From assembly GCF_024054175.1 (NCBI RefSeq), contig NZ_JAMXLA010000001.1, forward strand, positions 3,098,652 through 3,162,651: a DNA stretch of 64,000 nucleotides, given 5' to 3'. The notes beneath the pieces are model-generated. The model did no database searches. It was not told the DNA's origin and saw nothing but the letters and a program-made list of their open reading frames with translations. Below are positions 24,186-33,433 of the stretch, one piece after another. Every line of letters begins with the position of its first letter. Positions within the stretch are counted from its first letter, which is position 1. Origin of the DNA: Flavobacterium sp. NRK1. Its GTDB lineage: Bacteria > Bacteroidota > Bacteroidia > Flavobacteriales > Flavobacteriaceae. Made by a program: the position numbers and the translations under genes.

Positions 24186-25496
24186 ATGCTTTCAGAATTC
24201 AAAAATCATTTATCACAAAACCTTCCATTTTTAAAAGAATCCAAATTACTGCTTGCAGTTAGTGGAGGAATAGATAGTATGGTTTTGTTACACTTATTCC
24301 AGCAATTGAATTTTAATATTTCAATAGTACATTGCAACTTTAATCTCAGGGAGAAAGAGAGTGACGACGATGAAGATTTTATAAGATATTACGCTGCAAA
24401 AAACAGAATTAAAATTTTCATAACCGGTTTTGATACAAAGGCTTTTGCCACAGATAATAAACTATCAGTTCAGGTAGCGGCAAGGGAATTGAGATATGCA
24501 TGGTTTAATCAGTTATTAGAAGAAAATGACCTGGAGTATCTTCTGACAGCACATCATCTGGATGATACTGTTGAAACATTTCTAATTAATTTTATTCGTG
24601 GAACAGGACTTGAAGGATTAACAGGGATACCTGAGCAAAATGATAAAATAATCAGGCCATTATTACCTTATACACGTAGTGAGATAGAAAGTTATGCGAA
24701 AGAGCATTCTATTGAATGGAGAGAAGATAGTAGTAATGTCTCAGATAAATATTTCAGGAATAAATTGCGACATCATATAGTTCCGGAATTAAAGAATTTA
24801 AATCCTTCATTTACTACCTCATTTAAACAGACATTAAAAAATATAAATCAAACGGCATCTTTGGCTCATGATGCTGCAATACTTATGTATCAGCAGGTTG
24901 TTTCAGAAAAAGAAGGCCAAAAGCATATTGATATACAGCAATTAAAGCGCTTGCCAAATTATAAAGCTTATTTATATCAATGGCTAAGTCCTTTTGGTTT
25001 TACCGCATGGGACGATATATATTTATTACCTGAAGCACAAGCAGGGAAACAAGTATTTTCACATGGTTACAGATTATTAAAAGACAGACAGGTTCTTATC
25101 CTTGAGCCGTTAAAGTTTTCAGATAAAAACATATATGAAATAAAAGAAGGTGTAGAAGAAATAACTCAGCCTTTAATAATGACACTTAAATTAAATGATA
25201 GCATTTCTGAAGATTCCACAAAAAACACCATTTTTGTTAATAATAACTTAATAAAATTCCCTTTATTTGTGCGTAAATGGCAGGAGGGTGATTATTTTTG
25301 TCCAATTGGAATGAACGGACAGAAAAAGAAGGTTGCTAAATTTTTTAAAGACGAAAAAATGTCTTTATCAGAAAAAGAAAATACCTGGCTTTTATGTTCT
25401 GATAATGAAATTATATGGATTATTGGCAGGCGTGCTGATGACCGTTTTAAAATACGCAATTCAACAGACACAATTTTAAAAATAGAAGTTTTATAA
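24186..25496 (+). CDS. tilS: tRNA(Ile)-lysidine synthetase
   Basis: TilS attaches lysine to C34 of tRNA-Ile2 so that it reads AUA. The PP-loop SGGIDS lies at residues 26-31. Further family marks are VHCNFNLREKESDDDE, the TAHHLDDTVETFLINFIRGTG block and EDSSNVSDKYFRNKLRHHIVP. The C-terminal domain contains KVAKFFKDEKM and IIWIIGRRADDRFKI. With ATG at 24186 it is 436 residues, normal for Bacteroidota. A TTG five codons upstream is also open, but it would lie over a predicted -7 element. dsbD follows after one base. Confidence 0.94.
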   Translation: MLSEFKNHLSQNLPFLKESKLLLAVSGGIDSMVLLHLFQQLNFNISIVHCNFNLREKESDDDEDFIRYYAAKNRIKIFITGFDTKAFATDNKLSVQVAARELRYAWFNQLLEENDLEYLLTAHHLDDTVETFLINFIRGTGLEGLTGIPEQNDKIIRPLLPYTRSEIESYAKEHSIEWREDSSNVSDKYFRNKLRHHIVPELKNLNPSFTTSFKQTLKNINQTASLAHDAAILMYQQVVSEKEGQKHIDIQQLKRLPNYKAYLYQWLSPFGFTAWDDIYLLPEAQAGKQVFSHGYRLLKDRQVLILEPLKFSDKNIYEIKEGVEEITQPLIMTLKLNDSISEDSTKNTIFVNNNLIKFPLFVRKWQEGDYFCPIGMNGQKKKVAKFFKDEKMSLSEKENTWLLCSDNEIIWIIGRRADDRFKIRNSTDTILKIEVL

Positions 25497-25497
25497 A

Positions 25498-27486
25498 ATG
25501 AAAAAAGCGGCTTTATTATTCTTTTGTTTATTTGCTTTTTTAACGCTTCAGGCACAACCCCCGGGAGCTAATCTTGTAGATCCGGTAAAATGGACATCTA
25601 AAATTGAAAAAAAATCAGATACCGAATATATCCTAATTTTTGACGCAACGATTGAGGAAGGTTGGCATATGTATTCTCAATTTACTGCAGATGGCGGAGC
25701 ATTACCTCTTGAAGTGCTGTTCAATAACGATAAGGATAATTTTGAAGCTGTAGGTAAAGCTGAAGAAAGTAAAACTGAAAAAGCTTTTAATGATACTTTT
25801 GGTGTTGATGAAACGTTTTGGAGCCATAATGCACAATTAAAACAAACTATAAAAATTACAAATAATGCTAATGATATTATTCAGGTAGAGCTTGCATACC
25901 AGGCATGTAAAGAAGTTTGCATACAAGGCAGTAATTTGTTTGTTTTTGATCTTAAAGCTTTAAATTCTAAAGAAGTAAAAAGTTTTGAAGAGGTTTTAAC
26001 TCCTGTAAAATCAGAAAAAAAAAATGATAATTCACTTGTAACAGAGTCTCCTAAAAAGGATGAGCAAAGAGGTCTTTTTTCTATTTTTTTCCTGGCCTTT
26101 ATTTCTGGCTTCGCAGCCTTACTTACACCATGTGTATTCCCTATGATACCAATGACTGTAAGCTTTTTTACTAAGCAAAGCAAAACTAAAGCTGCAGGCA
26201 TTAGAAATGCATTTTTTTACGGTATTTCTATTATTGTAATTTATGTAATATTAGGTTCACTAGTAACGGCAATCTTTGGGGCTGACTCTTTGAACGCCCT
26301 GTCTACCAATGTATGGTTTAATATTATTTTCTTTGTACTTCTTGTTGTATTTGCCTCCTCGTTTCTTGGAGCATTCGAGATAATGCTTCCGAATTCATGG
26401 GCAAATAAAGTAGATCAACAGGCAGATAGAGGAGGTATTCTTGGAATACTTTTTATGGCTTTAGCATTAGCTATTGTGTCTTTTTCATGTACAGGTCCTA
26501 TTGTAGGTACGCTTCTGGTAGAAGCTGCTTCAAAAGGAGGGATAGCGCCTATAGTAGGTATGTTAGGATTTTCTTCGGCATTGGCATTGCCATTTATGTT
26601 ATTTGCAATGTTTCCGGGATGGCTTAATACGCTTCCTAAATCCGGAGGATGGCTTAATACAGTTAAGGTGTTTTTAGGTTTCCTTGAATTGGCTCTTGCT
26701 TTTAAATTTCTTTCAAATGCCGATCTTGTTTTACAGACACATTTACTTGAAAGAGAAGTGTTTTTAGCAATTTGGATAGCTATTTTTGGTATAATGGCAT
26801 TTTATCTTTTTGGAAAAATTACTTTACCTCATGATAGTCCTTTACCGTATATTTCTGTAGGACGACTTTATTTAGGGATACTTGTACTTACTTTTACAGT
26901 TTATTTAATTCCGGGACTTTGGGGTGCACCATTAAAGCTTATTAGCGGTTTCCCGCCACCATCAAACTATAGCGAATCTCCTTTCGGATTTGAAGCTGCA
27001 CCTGCTATGCCATCCGGGGAAGGTGCCTTACCTGAGGGTGCAAAACTTGCGGCTCATGGTATAATTGCGTTTGAAGATTATGATAAAGGACTGGCGTATG
27101 CAAAAGAAGTAAACAAACCAGTATTATTGGATTTTACAGGATATGCATGTGTAAATTGCCGTAAAATGGAAGATTATGTATGGTCTGACGAACGCGTACT
27201 TTCCATTTTGAAAGAAGAAGTAGTTTTAATATCATTATATGTAGATTATAAAAAAGAACTTCCTAAAGAAGAGCAGAAAGTATCTGAAACTACTGGAAAA
27301 ATGATAAAAACTATTGGGAACAAATGGAGTGATTTGCAGATAAGAAAATATAAGGCTAATGCCCAGCCGTATTATGTACTTATGGGTCTTGACGAAGAAA
27401 ACCTAAATGATCCTGTTGGTTATACACCGGATATTGAAGAATACCAGCAATGGCTTACTTCCGGTATAGCAAACTTTAAAAAATAA
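25498..27486 (+). CDS. dsbD: Thiol:disulfide interchange protein DsbD
   Basis: DsbD moves electrons from cytoplasmic thioredoxin across the inner membrane to periplasmic partners. A signal peptide (MKKAALLFFCLFAFLTLQAQ) leads to an N-terminal DsbD-alpha domain with the pair in ACKEVCIQ. About eight membrane helices follow from residue 195; the membrane cysteines are in LLTPCVFPMIPM and SFSCTGPIVG. The C-terminal thioredoxin-like domain has Cys551-Val-Asn-Cys554 in GYACVNCRKME. At 662 residues it is longer than E. coli DsbD, mainly in loops. It may also feed cytochrome c maturation (CcsBA at 58067). It begins 1 base after tilS. Confidence 0.93.
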   Translation: MKKAALLFFCLFAFLTLQAQPPGANLVDPVKWTSKIEKKSDTEYILIFDATIEEGWHMYSQFTADGGALPLEVLFNNDKDNFEAVGKAEESKTEKAFNDTFGVDETFWSHNAQLKQTIKITNNANDIIQVELAYQACKEVCIQGSNLFVFDLKALNSKEVKSFEEVLTPVKSEKKNDNSLVTESPKKDEQRGLFSIFFLAFISGFAALLTPCVFPMIPMTVSFFTKQSKTKAAGIRNAFFYGISIIVIYVILGSLVTAIFGADSLNALSTNVWFNIIFFVLLVVFASSFLGAFEIMLPNSWANKVDQQADRGGILGILFMALALAIVSFSCTGPIVGTLLVEAASKGGIAPIVGMLGFSSALALPFMLFAMFPGWLNTLPKSGGWLNTVKVFLGFLELALAFKFLSNADLVLQTHLLEREVFLAIWIAIFGIMAFYLFGKITLPHDSPLPYISVGRLYLGILVLTFTVYLIPGLWGAPLKLISGFPPPSNYSESPFGFEAAPAMPSGEGALPEGAKLAAHGIIAFEDYDKGLAYAKEVNKPVLLDFTGYACVNCRKMEDYVWSDERVLSILKEEVVLISLYVDYKKELPKEEQKVSETTGKMIKTIGNKWSDLQIRKYKANAQPYYVLMGLDEENLNDPVGYTPDIEEYQQWLTSGIANFKK

Positions 27487-27489
27487 AAA

Positions 27490-27515
27490 AAATGCCTTCT
27501 GTTAAGAAGGCATTT
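27490..27515. terminator. Bidirectional terminator after dsbD
   Basis: An 11-bp perfect stem (aaatgccttct with agaaggcattt) around a GTTA loop with A and T runs on the flanks, between convergent dsbD and the CoA-disulfide reductase gene. Confidence 0.88.
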
Positions 27516-27518
27516 TTT

Positions 27519-28874
27519 TTAAATATAGTTTATTAACTTTCTGGCTGCAGTTTGTACCGGATCCCAAACCGGAGAAAAAGGTGGCGCATAGGAGAGATCT
27601 AAGTCAATAATATTTTGCAGCGTAAGATTATGGGTTAATGCAGTTGCTAATACATCTATGCGTTTAGCAGCACCTTCTTCACCTATAATTTGTCCTCCTA
27701 ATAATCTTCCGCTATTTTTTTCTGCTAAAAGTTTAACGGTTATATCTTTAGAGTCAGGATAATAATGAGCCCGGGTTTTACTTTTAATTGTAGCTGTTAC
27801 AAACTCTATTCCTAAGCTTTTGAGATCTTTTTCAAGTAATCCGGTTCTGGCAACTTCATAACTGCATAGCTTGCAAACCGCTGTACCAACAGCTCCCGGG
27901 AAAATAGCTTTATTTCCCGCTATATTACTTCCTGCTACAAGTCCCGTTTTATTAGCTAAAGTACCTAAAGCAATATATACATGTTTATGACTTGTTAGAT
28001 GTAATGTTTCGGTACAATCTCCGGCAGCCCATACATCTTTAATATTAGTTTGCATCTGCGCATTCACTTTAATAGCATTTTTAACCCCTAATTCAATTCC
28101 TGAATTTTTTATAAATTCAGTATTTGGAGCAGATCCCATTCCGAATATAACCATATCCGTTTTTATAGACTGTTTACTAGTAATAACTTCAGTTATAATT
28201 TTATCTGTTACTTTAAAAGCTTTTAATTCTTCTTCAGCATAAAGCTTTACTCCTAGATTACAGATTGCATCAGATACTATGGCACCCATATCCGGGTCTA
28301 ATGTGTTCATTACCTGCTCCGAACGATTTACAATGCTTACATTTAAGCCACGTATTAGTAATGCCTCTGCCATTTCAAGGCCTATATAACCGCCACCAAT
28401 AATGACAGCATTTTTAGGCTTTTTCTCTTCAATAAATCGTTCTATATTAATGCCGCTTTTTAGTGTAGTAACACCAAAAGCGTTGTCCGCATCGTGTCCT
28501 TCAATATCAGGGCAATACGCTTTACCGCCGGTAGCTATAAGGAGCTGGTCATACTCTTGCCAGAATTCTTCCTTTTTTTCTTTATTGAGAACTTTTATGC
28601 GTTTGCTTACAGTATCAACTTCTTTTACCAGGTGCATTGTTTTGACATCAATATTGTATTTATTCCTGAAAGTTTCGGGATCTCGGACAATTAATTCATC
28701 AGCGGATTTCACTTTCTCTGAAATAAAATATGGGATGCCGCACGCAGAATAGGATGTATAATTTGATTTTTCAAATACAATTATTTTACGGTTGGGCTGT
28801 TCCCTTCTTACTTTTGAAGCTGCTGACATACCTGCTGCATCACCTCCTATAATAACTAAAATGTTGTTTGTCAT
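27519..28874 (-). CDS. CoA-disulfide reductase-type FAD oxidoreductase
   Basis: A pyridine nucleotide-disulfide oxidoreductase of the CoA-disulfide reductase / NADH oxidase / peroxidase group. The FAD motif is GGDAAGMSAASKVRRE. The single redox Cys45 lies in SYSACGIPYFIS, matching the SYxxCGxP signature of CoADR. The NAD(P)-binding GGGYIGLEMAE and the second FAD motif VWAAGDCTE are intact. Near the C-terminus RAHYYP and DLSYAPPFSPVWDP supply tyrosines placed as in known CoADRs. The 451-residue length fits, and no rhodanese domain is attached. Substrate (CoA disulfide, persulfide or O2) is not settled by sequence. Its 5' leader contains a terminator-like hairpin. Confidence 0.87.
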   Translation of the reverse strand: MTNNILVIIGGDAAGMSAASKVRREQPNRKIIVFEKSNYTSYSACGIPYFISEKVKSADELIVRDPETFRNKYNIDVKTMHLVKEVDTVSKRIKVLNKEKKEEFWQEYDQLLIATGGKAYCPDIEGHDADNAFGVTTLKSGINIERFIEEKKPKNAVIIGGGYIGLEMAEALLIRGLNVSIVNRSEQVMNTLDPDMGAIVSDAICNLGVKLYAEEELKAFKVTDKIITEVITSKQSIKTDMVIFGMGSAPNTEFIKNSGIELGVKNAIKVNAQMQTNIKDVWAAGDCTETLHLTSHKHVYIALGTLANKTGLVAGSNIAGNKAIFPGAVGTAVCKLCSYEVARTGLLEKDLKSLGIEFVTATIKSKTRAHYYPDSKDITVKLLAEKNSGRLLGGQIIGEEGAAKRIDVLATALTHNLTLQNIIDLDLSYAPPFSPVWDPVQTAARKLINYI

Positions 28875-28889
28875 GATGGTATAAAAAAA

Positions 28890-28916
28890 TAGCCAAAACG
28901 TTGCGTGTTCTGGCTA
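28890..28916 (-). promoter_or_regulatory. Attenuator-like hairpin directly before the CoA-disulfide reductase start
   Basis: Read on the minus strand, tagccagaac and gttttggcta form a 10-bp stem with one mismatch around a 7-base loop. A run of seven Ts follows at once, and the ATG lies 9 bases later. No upstream minus-strand gene exists for it to terminate, since the yifB gene is divergent. It therefore looks like a transcription attenuator in the leader. Confidence 0.5.
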
Positions 28917-28962
28917 AGCTAGTATAGAATTAGGTTTAGATTGTTTAAATTTTCTTTGATAA

Positions 28963-28970
28963 CAAACGTA
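28963..28970 (-). promoter_or_regulatory. Flavobacterial -7 element for the CoA-disulfide reductase
   Basis: TACGTTTG on the minus strand matches TAnnTTTG. It would give a leader of about 80 bases containing the terminator-like hairpin. Confidence 0.45.
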
Positions 28971-29121
28971 TTCATATCAAATTTTATTAAAAATAAGGAG
29001 TTATTTTATATTGGTAAAATTTAAAGGGATATTTTTATAAGAATTTTTAAGTAACCTATAAATTTCTTATTTTCGGCTTAGAATTAAGCTGAATATTATA
29101 TACGCCATACAAATAAATTAT

Positions 29122-30657
29122 ATGCTAATAAAAGTCTTCGGTAGTGCTGTGTTCGGTGTTGAAGCAACTACTATAACTGTTGAAGTTAATATTGATAAAG
29201 GAGTTGGTTATCACCTTGTAGGACTCCCTGATAATGCCATTAAAGAAAGCAGCTACCGTATTGCTGCTGCATTAAAGAATAATGGCTATCAGCTTCCAGG
29301 AAAAAAAATAACAATAAATATGGCTCCAGCCGACTTGCGAAAAGAGGGATCTGCTTATGATCTTACTCTTGCAATCGGTATTCTTGCCGCTTCAGGACAA
29401 ATAGTTTCAGATGAAGTTGATAAGTATGTTATTATGGGTGAGCTTTCACTTGACGGCAGCCTGCAACCCATAAAAGGGGCATTACCAATAGCTATAAAGG
29501 CCAGAGAAGAGGGTTTCAAAGGTTTTTTTCTTCCTAAGCAAAATGTAAAAGAAGCTGCAATTGTTGATGGCCTTGATGTATATGGTGTGGAAAATGTATT
29601 AGAAGTAATAGATTTTCTTGAGGGCAGGGGAGATTTACAGCCTACAATTTTTAACACCCGCGAAGAATTTTACAAAACACTTGATTTTCCTGAATTTGAT
29701 TTTAGTGATGTTAAAGGGCAGGAAAGTATAAAACGATGTATGGAAATTGCCGCAGCAGGAGGGCATAATATTATTTTAATTGGTCCTCCGGGAGCAGGAA
29801 AAACCATGTTAGCAAAACGTTTACCAAGTATACTGCCTCCTATGACATTAAAAGAAGCGCTGGAAACAACAAAAATACATAGTGTAGCAGGTAAAGTGAA
29901 AGAAGGTGGATTAATGAATCAGAGGCCATTCCGCAGTCCACATCATACAATTTCAAATGTAGCACTTGTTGGAGGGGGAAGTTATCCTCAACCAGGCGAA
30001 ATATCAATGGCGCATAATGGTGTTTTATTTTTGGATGAATTGCCTGAATTTAAACGTGAAGTTCTTGAAGTTATGCGGCAGCCACTTGAGGATAGGGAAG
30101 TGACTATTTCAAGGGCAAAATTTACTATAACTTATCCTTCATCATTTATGCTTGTTGCAAGTATGAATCCAAGTCCGGGAGGTTATTTTAATGATCCGGA
30201 TGCTCCTGTGAGTTCTTCACCACATGAAATGCAGCGATATTTAAGTAAAATATCCGGACCTTTATTAGATAGAATAGATATCCATATAGAGGTAACGCCA
30301 GTACCTTTTGAAAAGCTTTCAGAAAAGCAAAAATCGGAAAGCAGTGTTGATGTAAGACAAAGGGTAACCACCGCGAGAGAAATTCAAACGGAACGGTTTG
30401 CACATCTTGAAAAAGTTCATTACAATGCCCAAATGAATACAAAACAAATAAGGGAATATTGTGAACTTGATGAAGTATCTTTACAATTATTAAAAACAGC
30501 AATGGAACGATTAAATCTGTCTGCACGTGCCTATGACAGAATTTTAAAAGTTTCACGAACAATTGCTGATTTGGACGGAGCTCAGAATATTGGTCAAAAC
30601 CATATTGCGGAAGCTATACAATATCGCAGTCTTGACAGAGATGGCTGGTTAGGATAA
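29122..30657 (+). CDS. comM: YifB/ComM family Mg-chelatase-like AAA+ ATPase
   Basis: The 511-residue protein has an N-terminal Lon-protease-like domain (1-170; GLPDNAIKESSYRIAAALKN), a Mg-chelatase AAA+ core (about 190-400; Walker A GPPGAGKT at 221-228, Walker B VLFLDELPEF) and a C-terminal helical domain (400-511; LSARAYDRILKVSRTIADL). Homologue ComM in Vibrio and others is a hexameric branch-migration helicase for natural transformation; YifB in E. coli is uncharacterised. Here the role in recombination is inferred. A small acidic protein gene follows 14 bases later. Confidence 0.92.
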   Translation: MLIKVFGSAVFGVEATTITVEVNIDKGVGYHLVGLPDNAIKESSYRIAAALKNNGYQLPGKKITINMAPADLRKEGSAYDLTLAIGILAASGQIVSDEVDKYVIMGELSLDGSLQPIKGALPIAIKAREEGFKGFFLPKQNVKEAAIVDGLDVYGVENVLEVIDFLEGRGDLQPTIFNTREEFYKTLDFPEFDFSDVKGQESIKRCMEIAAAGGHNIILIGPPGAGKTMLAKRLPSILPPMTLKEALETTKIHSVAGKVKEGGLMNQRPFRSPHHTISNVALVGGGSYPQPGEISMAHNGVLFLDELPEFKREVLEVMRQPLEDREVTISRAKFTITYPSSFMLVASMNPSPGGYFNDPDAPVSSSPHEMQRYLSKISGPLLDRIDIHIEVTPVPFEKLSEKQKSESSVDVRQRVTTAREIQTERFAHLEKVHYNAQMNTKQIREYCELDEVSLQLLKTAMERLNLSARAYDRILKVSRTIADLDGAQNIGQNHIAEAIQYRSLDRDGWLG

Positions 30658-30671
30658 TTAAAAAATATACT

Positions 30672-30902
30672 ATGAATAAGAAAAAAGAACTGGAGCAACT
30701 ATTTAATGGTATGCCCGCAATTGTGCAGGAAAAGTTAAAACCTGTAATGGAAAATTTACTGGAAAGGGCAGAAGGTCTGGATGCAATGGGAATGGATGAT
30801 CCTGATTACGAAGAAGAAGCCGAACTAATAAGGAAAGAAGTAAATAAAGTAAAATATCTCAATGATCAATGGCAGATAATGAATGCTAAAAAGAATAATT
30901 AA
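30672..30902 (+). CDS. Small acidic helical protein
   Basis: I do not recognise a named family. The 76-residue product is strongly helical and charged (KKKELEQLFNGMPAIVQEKLKPVMENLLERAEGLDAM, then an acidic DDPDYEEEAELIRKE). No signal peptide or membrane segment is present. It follows comM/yifB by 14 bases in the same transcript. That position makes it a candidate partner of the ATPase, which is inference. Confidence 0.65.
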   Translation: MNKKKELEQLFNGMPAIVQEKLKPVMENLLERAEGLDAMGMDDPDYEEEAELIRKEVNKVKYLNDQWQIMNAKKNN

Positions 30903-30905
30903 GCA

Positions 30906-31760
30906 TTACTTTATTTCATCAAAAGTATCTCCCTGATTAATATCACCGGACTCAAACCCTTTTTTAAACCAATATACTCTTTGAGCAGAAGTACCATGAG
31001 TAAAGGAGTCGGGTATAACCTGGCCCTGTGAGCGCTTTTGAATTGCATCATCTCCTACGGCATTTGCTGCACTAATTGCTTCTTCAATATCTCCTTCCTC
31101 TAAAATGTTATTCATTTCCTGATTATAGCGCGTCCAGAGTCCTGCATAAAAATCAGCCTGCAGTTCTAAAGCAACCGAGAGTCTGTTAGCACCTTTTTCG
31201 TTGGTTTTAGCCTGTAAACTGCGTACTTTATCTGAAGTTCCCAGCAATGTCTGAACATGATGGCCCACTTCATGGGCTATAACATACGCTATTGCAAAAT
31301 CTCCGCCTTTCGCCCCAAAACGTGATTGCAGTTCATCAAAAAAAGCCAGGTCCATATATACCTTTTGATCTGTTGGGCAATAAAATGGGCCGGAAGCAGA
31401 AGACGCGCCTCCGCAGGCAGTCTGAACAGCATCTCTGAATAATACAAGTTTAGGTTCTTTATAAGTAAGCCCATTTTCTTTAAAAATTTTAGACCATACA
31501 TCTTCAGTATCTGCAAGTATAGTAGCAACAAATTGCCCCATTTCTTTATCACGGGCTGTCAGTTCTACCGTTTCCTGAGAACTGCTCTGCTGTAATTGAG
31601 AATTAATGTCATTAAGAATTTCAGTATTATCTCCTCCCATAAATAAATTTATTGCGAGTATAATAAGCCCTATAATACCGCCTCCGGCAACAATTTTTCC
31701 TCCTGAAAAACCTCGGCGATCTTCTACATTATCACTTTGTCTTCTACCTGACCATTTCAT
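30906..31760 (-). CDS. YpfJ-type neutral zinc metallopeptidase
   Basis: The 284-residue protein belongs to the KPN_02809/YpfJ group of putative zinc peptidases. The start MKWSGRRQSDNVEDRRG is characteristic. It is followed by a Gly-rich stretch and a single membrane helix (about 26-42, VAGGGIIGLIILAINLFMGG). The zinc site is HEVGHHVQTLLG near residue 166, with a downstream LELQADFYAGLW that supplies the third ligand. GGASSASGPFYCP is also typical. It is probably anchored in the inner membrane facing the periplasm. Substrate unknown. Confidence 0.9.
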   Translation of the reverse strand: MKWSGRRQSDNVEDRRGFSGGKIVAGGGIIGLIILAINLFMGGDNTEILNDINSQLQQSSSQETVELTARDKEMGQFVATILADTEDVWSKIFKENGLTYKEPKLVLFRDAVQTACGGASSASGPFYCPTDQKVYMDLAFFDELQSRFGAKGGDFAIAYVIAHEVGHHVQTLLGTSDKVRSLQAKTNEKGANRLSVALELQADFYAGLWTRYNQEMNNILEEGDIEEAISAANAVGDDAIQKRSQGQVIPDSFTHGTSAQRVYWFKKGFESGDINQGDTFDEIK

Positions 31761-31835
31761 ATTGATTGTTTTATATAATGAATTTACTCAATTTTATTAA
31801 TTAAAAACTCTCTTTATAAATAAATTAGCATAAAA

Positions 31836-31860
31836 AAAGCCGCATCTCTGATGCGGCTTT
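31836..31860 (-). terminator. Terminator of the DUF5723 gene
   Basis: A 10-bp perfect stem (aaagccgcat with atgcggcttt) around a 5-base loop, flanked by A and T runs. It lies 17 bases past the stop of the 31878 gene on the minus strand, and upstream of the YpfJ-like gene. Confidence 0.85.
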
Positions 31861-31877
31861 TACTTTGTTGTATAGTA

Positions 31878-33236
31878 TTAAAATCCGAAGCGAAAACCTA
31901 AATAAGCATCGGCTTGATTTGTATTACCAAGAGCAGCTGAAAGTATTGACCCTGAACCAATATAAAAACCACCAAGTCTAACACCCAAACCTGCAGTAAA
32001 TCCTGATATTTCGTTAGACGAAATAGGAGCATAAGCTTCAAACCATTCTCCGGAATAGCGTGGAGTTACAGTAAATATATTTTGGGCAATTAACTGATCA
32101 TTTTTACTTTCGTCACTAAGTCGCTGCTGTAAAAATCCTGTTACATACCAGTTATTATATACTTTAAAATCAGCATATGTAGATAATACTGCCGACTGCT
32201 TAACTTTAAAGTCAGATTTTGTATCCACAAATTGTATGTTAGGGTCACTTTGTAATATAGCTTCAACTTCTTTTAAATCATCTACTCCCTCAAACTGACT
32301 AAGATTAAATTCCTGAGCACCTGTTGTTTCTAAACGATAATTTTTAGACACATTATTGTTATCCTTGAAAGTCATGCTGCCAAGATTCCTTACGGATAAT
32401 CCGGCATTTACTTTGTATCCTTCATCATTATTAGGATCTTTCCATCTATAGTTAAAACCAAAGTCAGTGGAAAAACCGTTAAGCCCTCCGGCAAAAAAAT
32501 CGGTAAAGTTTCCTGCATCAGTAAAACCATCAGCCAAAGAGCCTGAATAAGCTACATTAATATCGGCATTTGCATTTTTTAATACCACATCTCCTGTATT
32601 AGCACCTGTGCCTAAAGCTATATCTCCGTTAAATTGGTCGGCGGCCATGTTAGCATAGGATCCGGGAAATATTAACTTAAAGGTTATACCACCTGAAAAT
32701 TTATGTGTATCGTTTTCAAATATATCACGGGCGGCAGAAAAGCCTACTTCGCCCCATGAGGTGCCTGAAACTCTTTGGTTTGAACCTGCTGTAATATAGC
32801 TTCCGGCAATATCTAATATATCAGTGTCTGTAGTTAGTGCTCTTCCTAATCCTGTATCTACATCATGTATATCGGCTTTTATTTTTGCAGAAGTGGTAAT
32901 AGCGAAAGCCCATTTATCTATTTTATAAGCAAAAGCAGGTCCTAAGATCTCTATATCTGCTTTCATGTTTACAGGTTCATTACCTGAAAATATCATATCT
33001 TCAAAATCATCAGATCCCCCGACAAGATCCCCAAAAGTCATTTTATTATTAGATACGTTAGCACTAAAATTAAATATATTAACCTCATATTTATTTTTAA
33101 GGTTTGTCAGCTCTGCAGGATTTACCGTTGCATTAATAATACCGGTCCTTCGGGAGGTATTAATTCCTGCAAAATGCTCCTGTGCATATAGCCCTGAGCT
33201 AAAAAGGGTTAAGACTAATAGTAATGATTTTTTCAT
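31878..33236 (-). CDS. DUF5723 outer-membrane beta-barrel-like protein
   Basis: A 452-residue exported protein with a signal peptide (MKKSLLLVLTLFSSGLYAQ). The mature part opens HFAGINTSRRTGIINATVNPAEL, as in DUF5723 proteins of Bacteroidota, and continues with alternating amphipathic strands. It ends AYLGFRFGF, with the aromatic last residue typical of outer-membrane beta-barrels. Function unknown. Monocistronic with its own terminator. Confidence 0.83.
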   Translation of the reverse strand: MKKSLLLVLTLFSSGLYAQEHFAGINTSRRTGIINATVNPAELTNLKNKYEVNIFNFSANVSNNKMTFGDLVGGSDDFEDMIFSGNEPVNMKADIEILGPAFAYKIDKWAFAITTSAKIKADIHDVDTGLGRALTTDTDILDIAGSYITAGSNQRVSGTSWGEVGFSAARDIFENDTHKFSGGITFKLIFPGSYANMAADQFNGDIALGTGANTGDVVLKNANADINVAYSGSLADGFTDAGNFTDFFAGGLNGFSTDFGFNYRWKDPNNDEGYKVNAGLSVRNLGSMTFKDNNNVSKNYRLETTGAQEFNLSQFEGVDDLKEVEAILQSDPNIQFVDTKSDFKVKQSAVLSTYADFKVYNNWYVTGFLQQRLSDESKNDQLIAQNIFTVTPRYSGEWFEAYAPISSNEISGFTAGLGVRLGGFYIGSGSILSAALGNTNQADAYLGFRFGF

Positions 33237-33375
33237 ATAGTATAATAGTGATTGTTTTACGGTTTAAATTTATTAATTTTTTTTTATATTAATAATATAT
33301 TAACAATATAACATTTAATAATTAATTTACCCTAACAGTTTGTAAGCACAAATATCTAAAAACTTAAGTGGAAAC

Positions 33376-33399
33376 AAAATACCTATATTTAGGTATTTT
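33376..33399 (-). terminator. Terminator of the panB-RluA operon
   Basis: A 10-bp perfect stem (aaaataccta with taggtatttt) around a TATT loop. It lies 35 bases beyond the minus-strand RluA-type gene. Confidence 0.6.
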
Positions 33400-33433
33400 G
33401 ATGTGTTTACATAATCATATTATTCTCATAACT

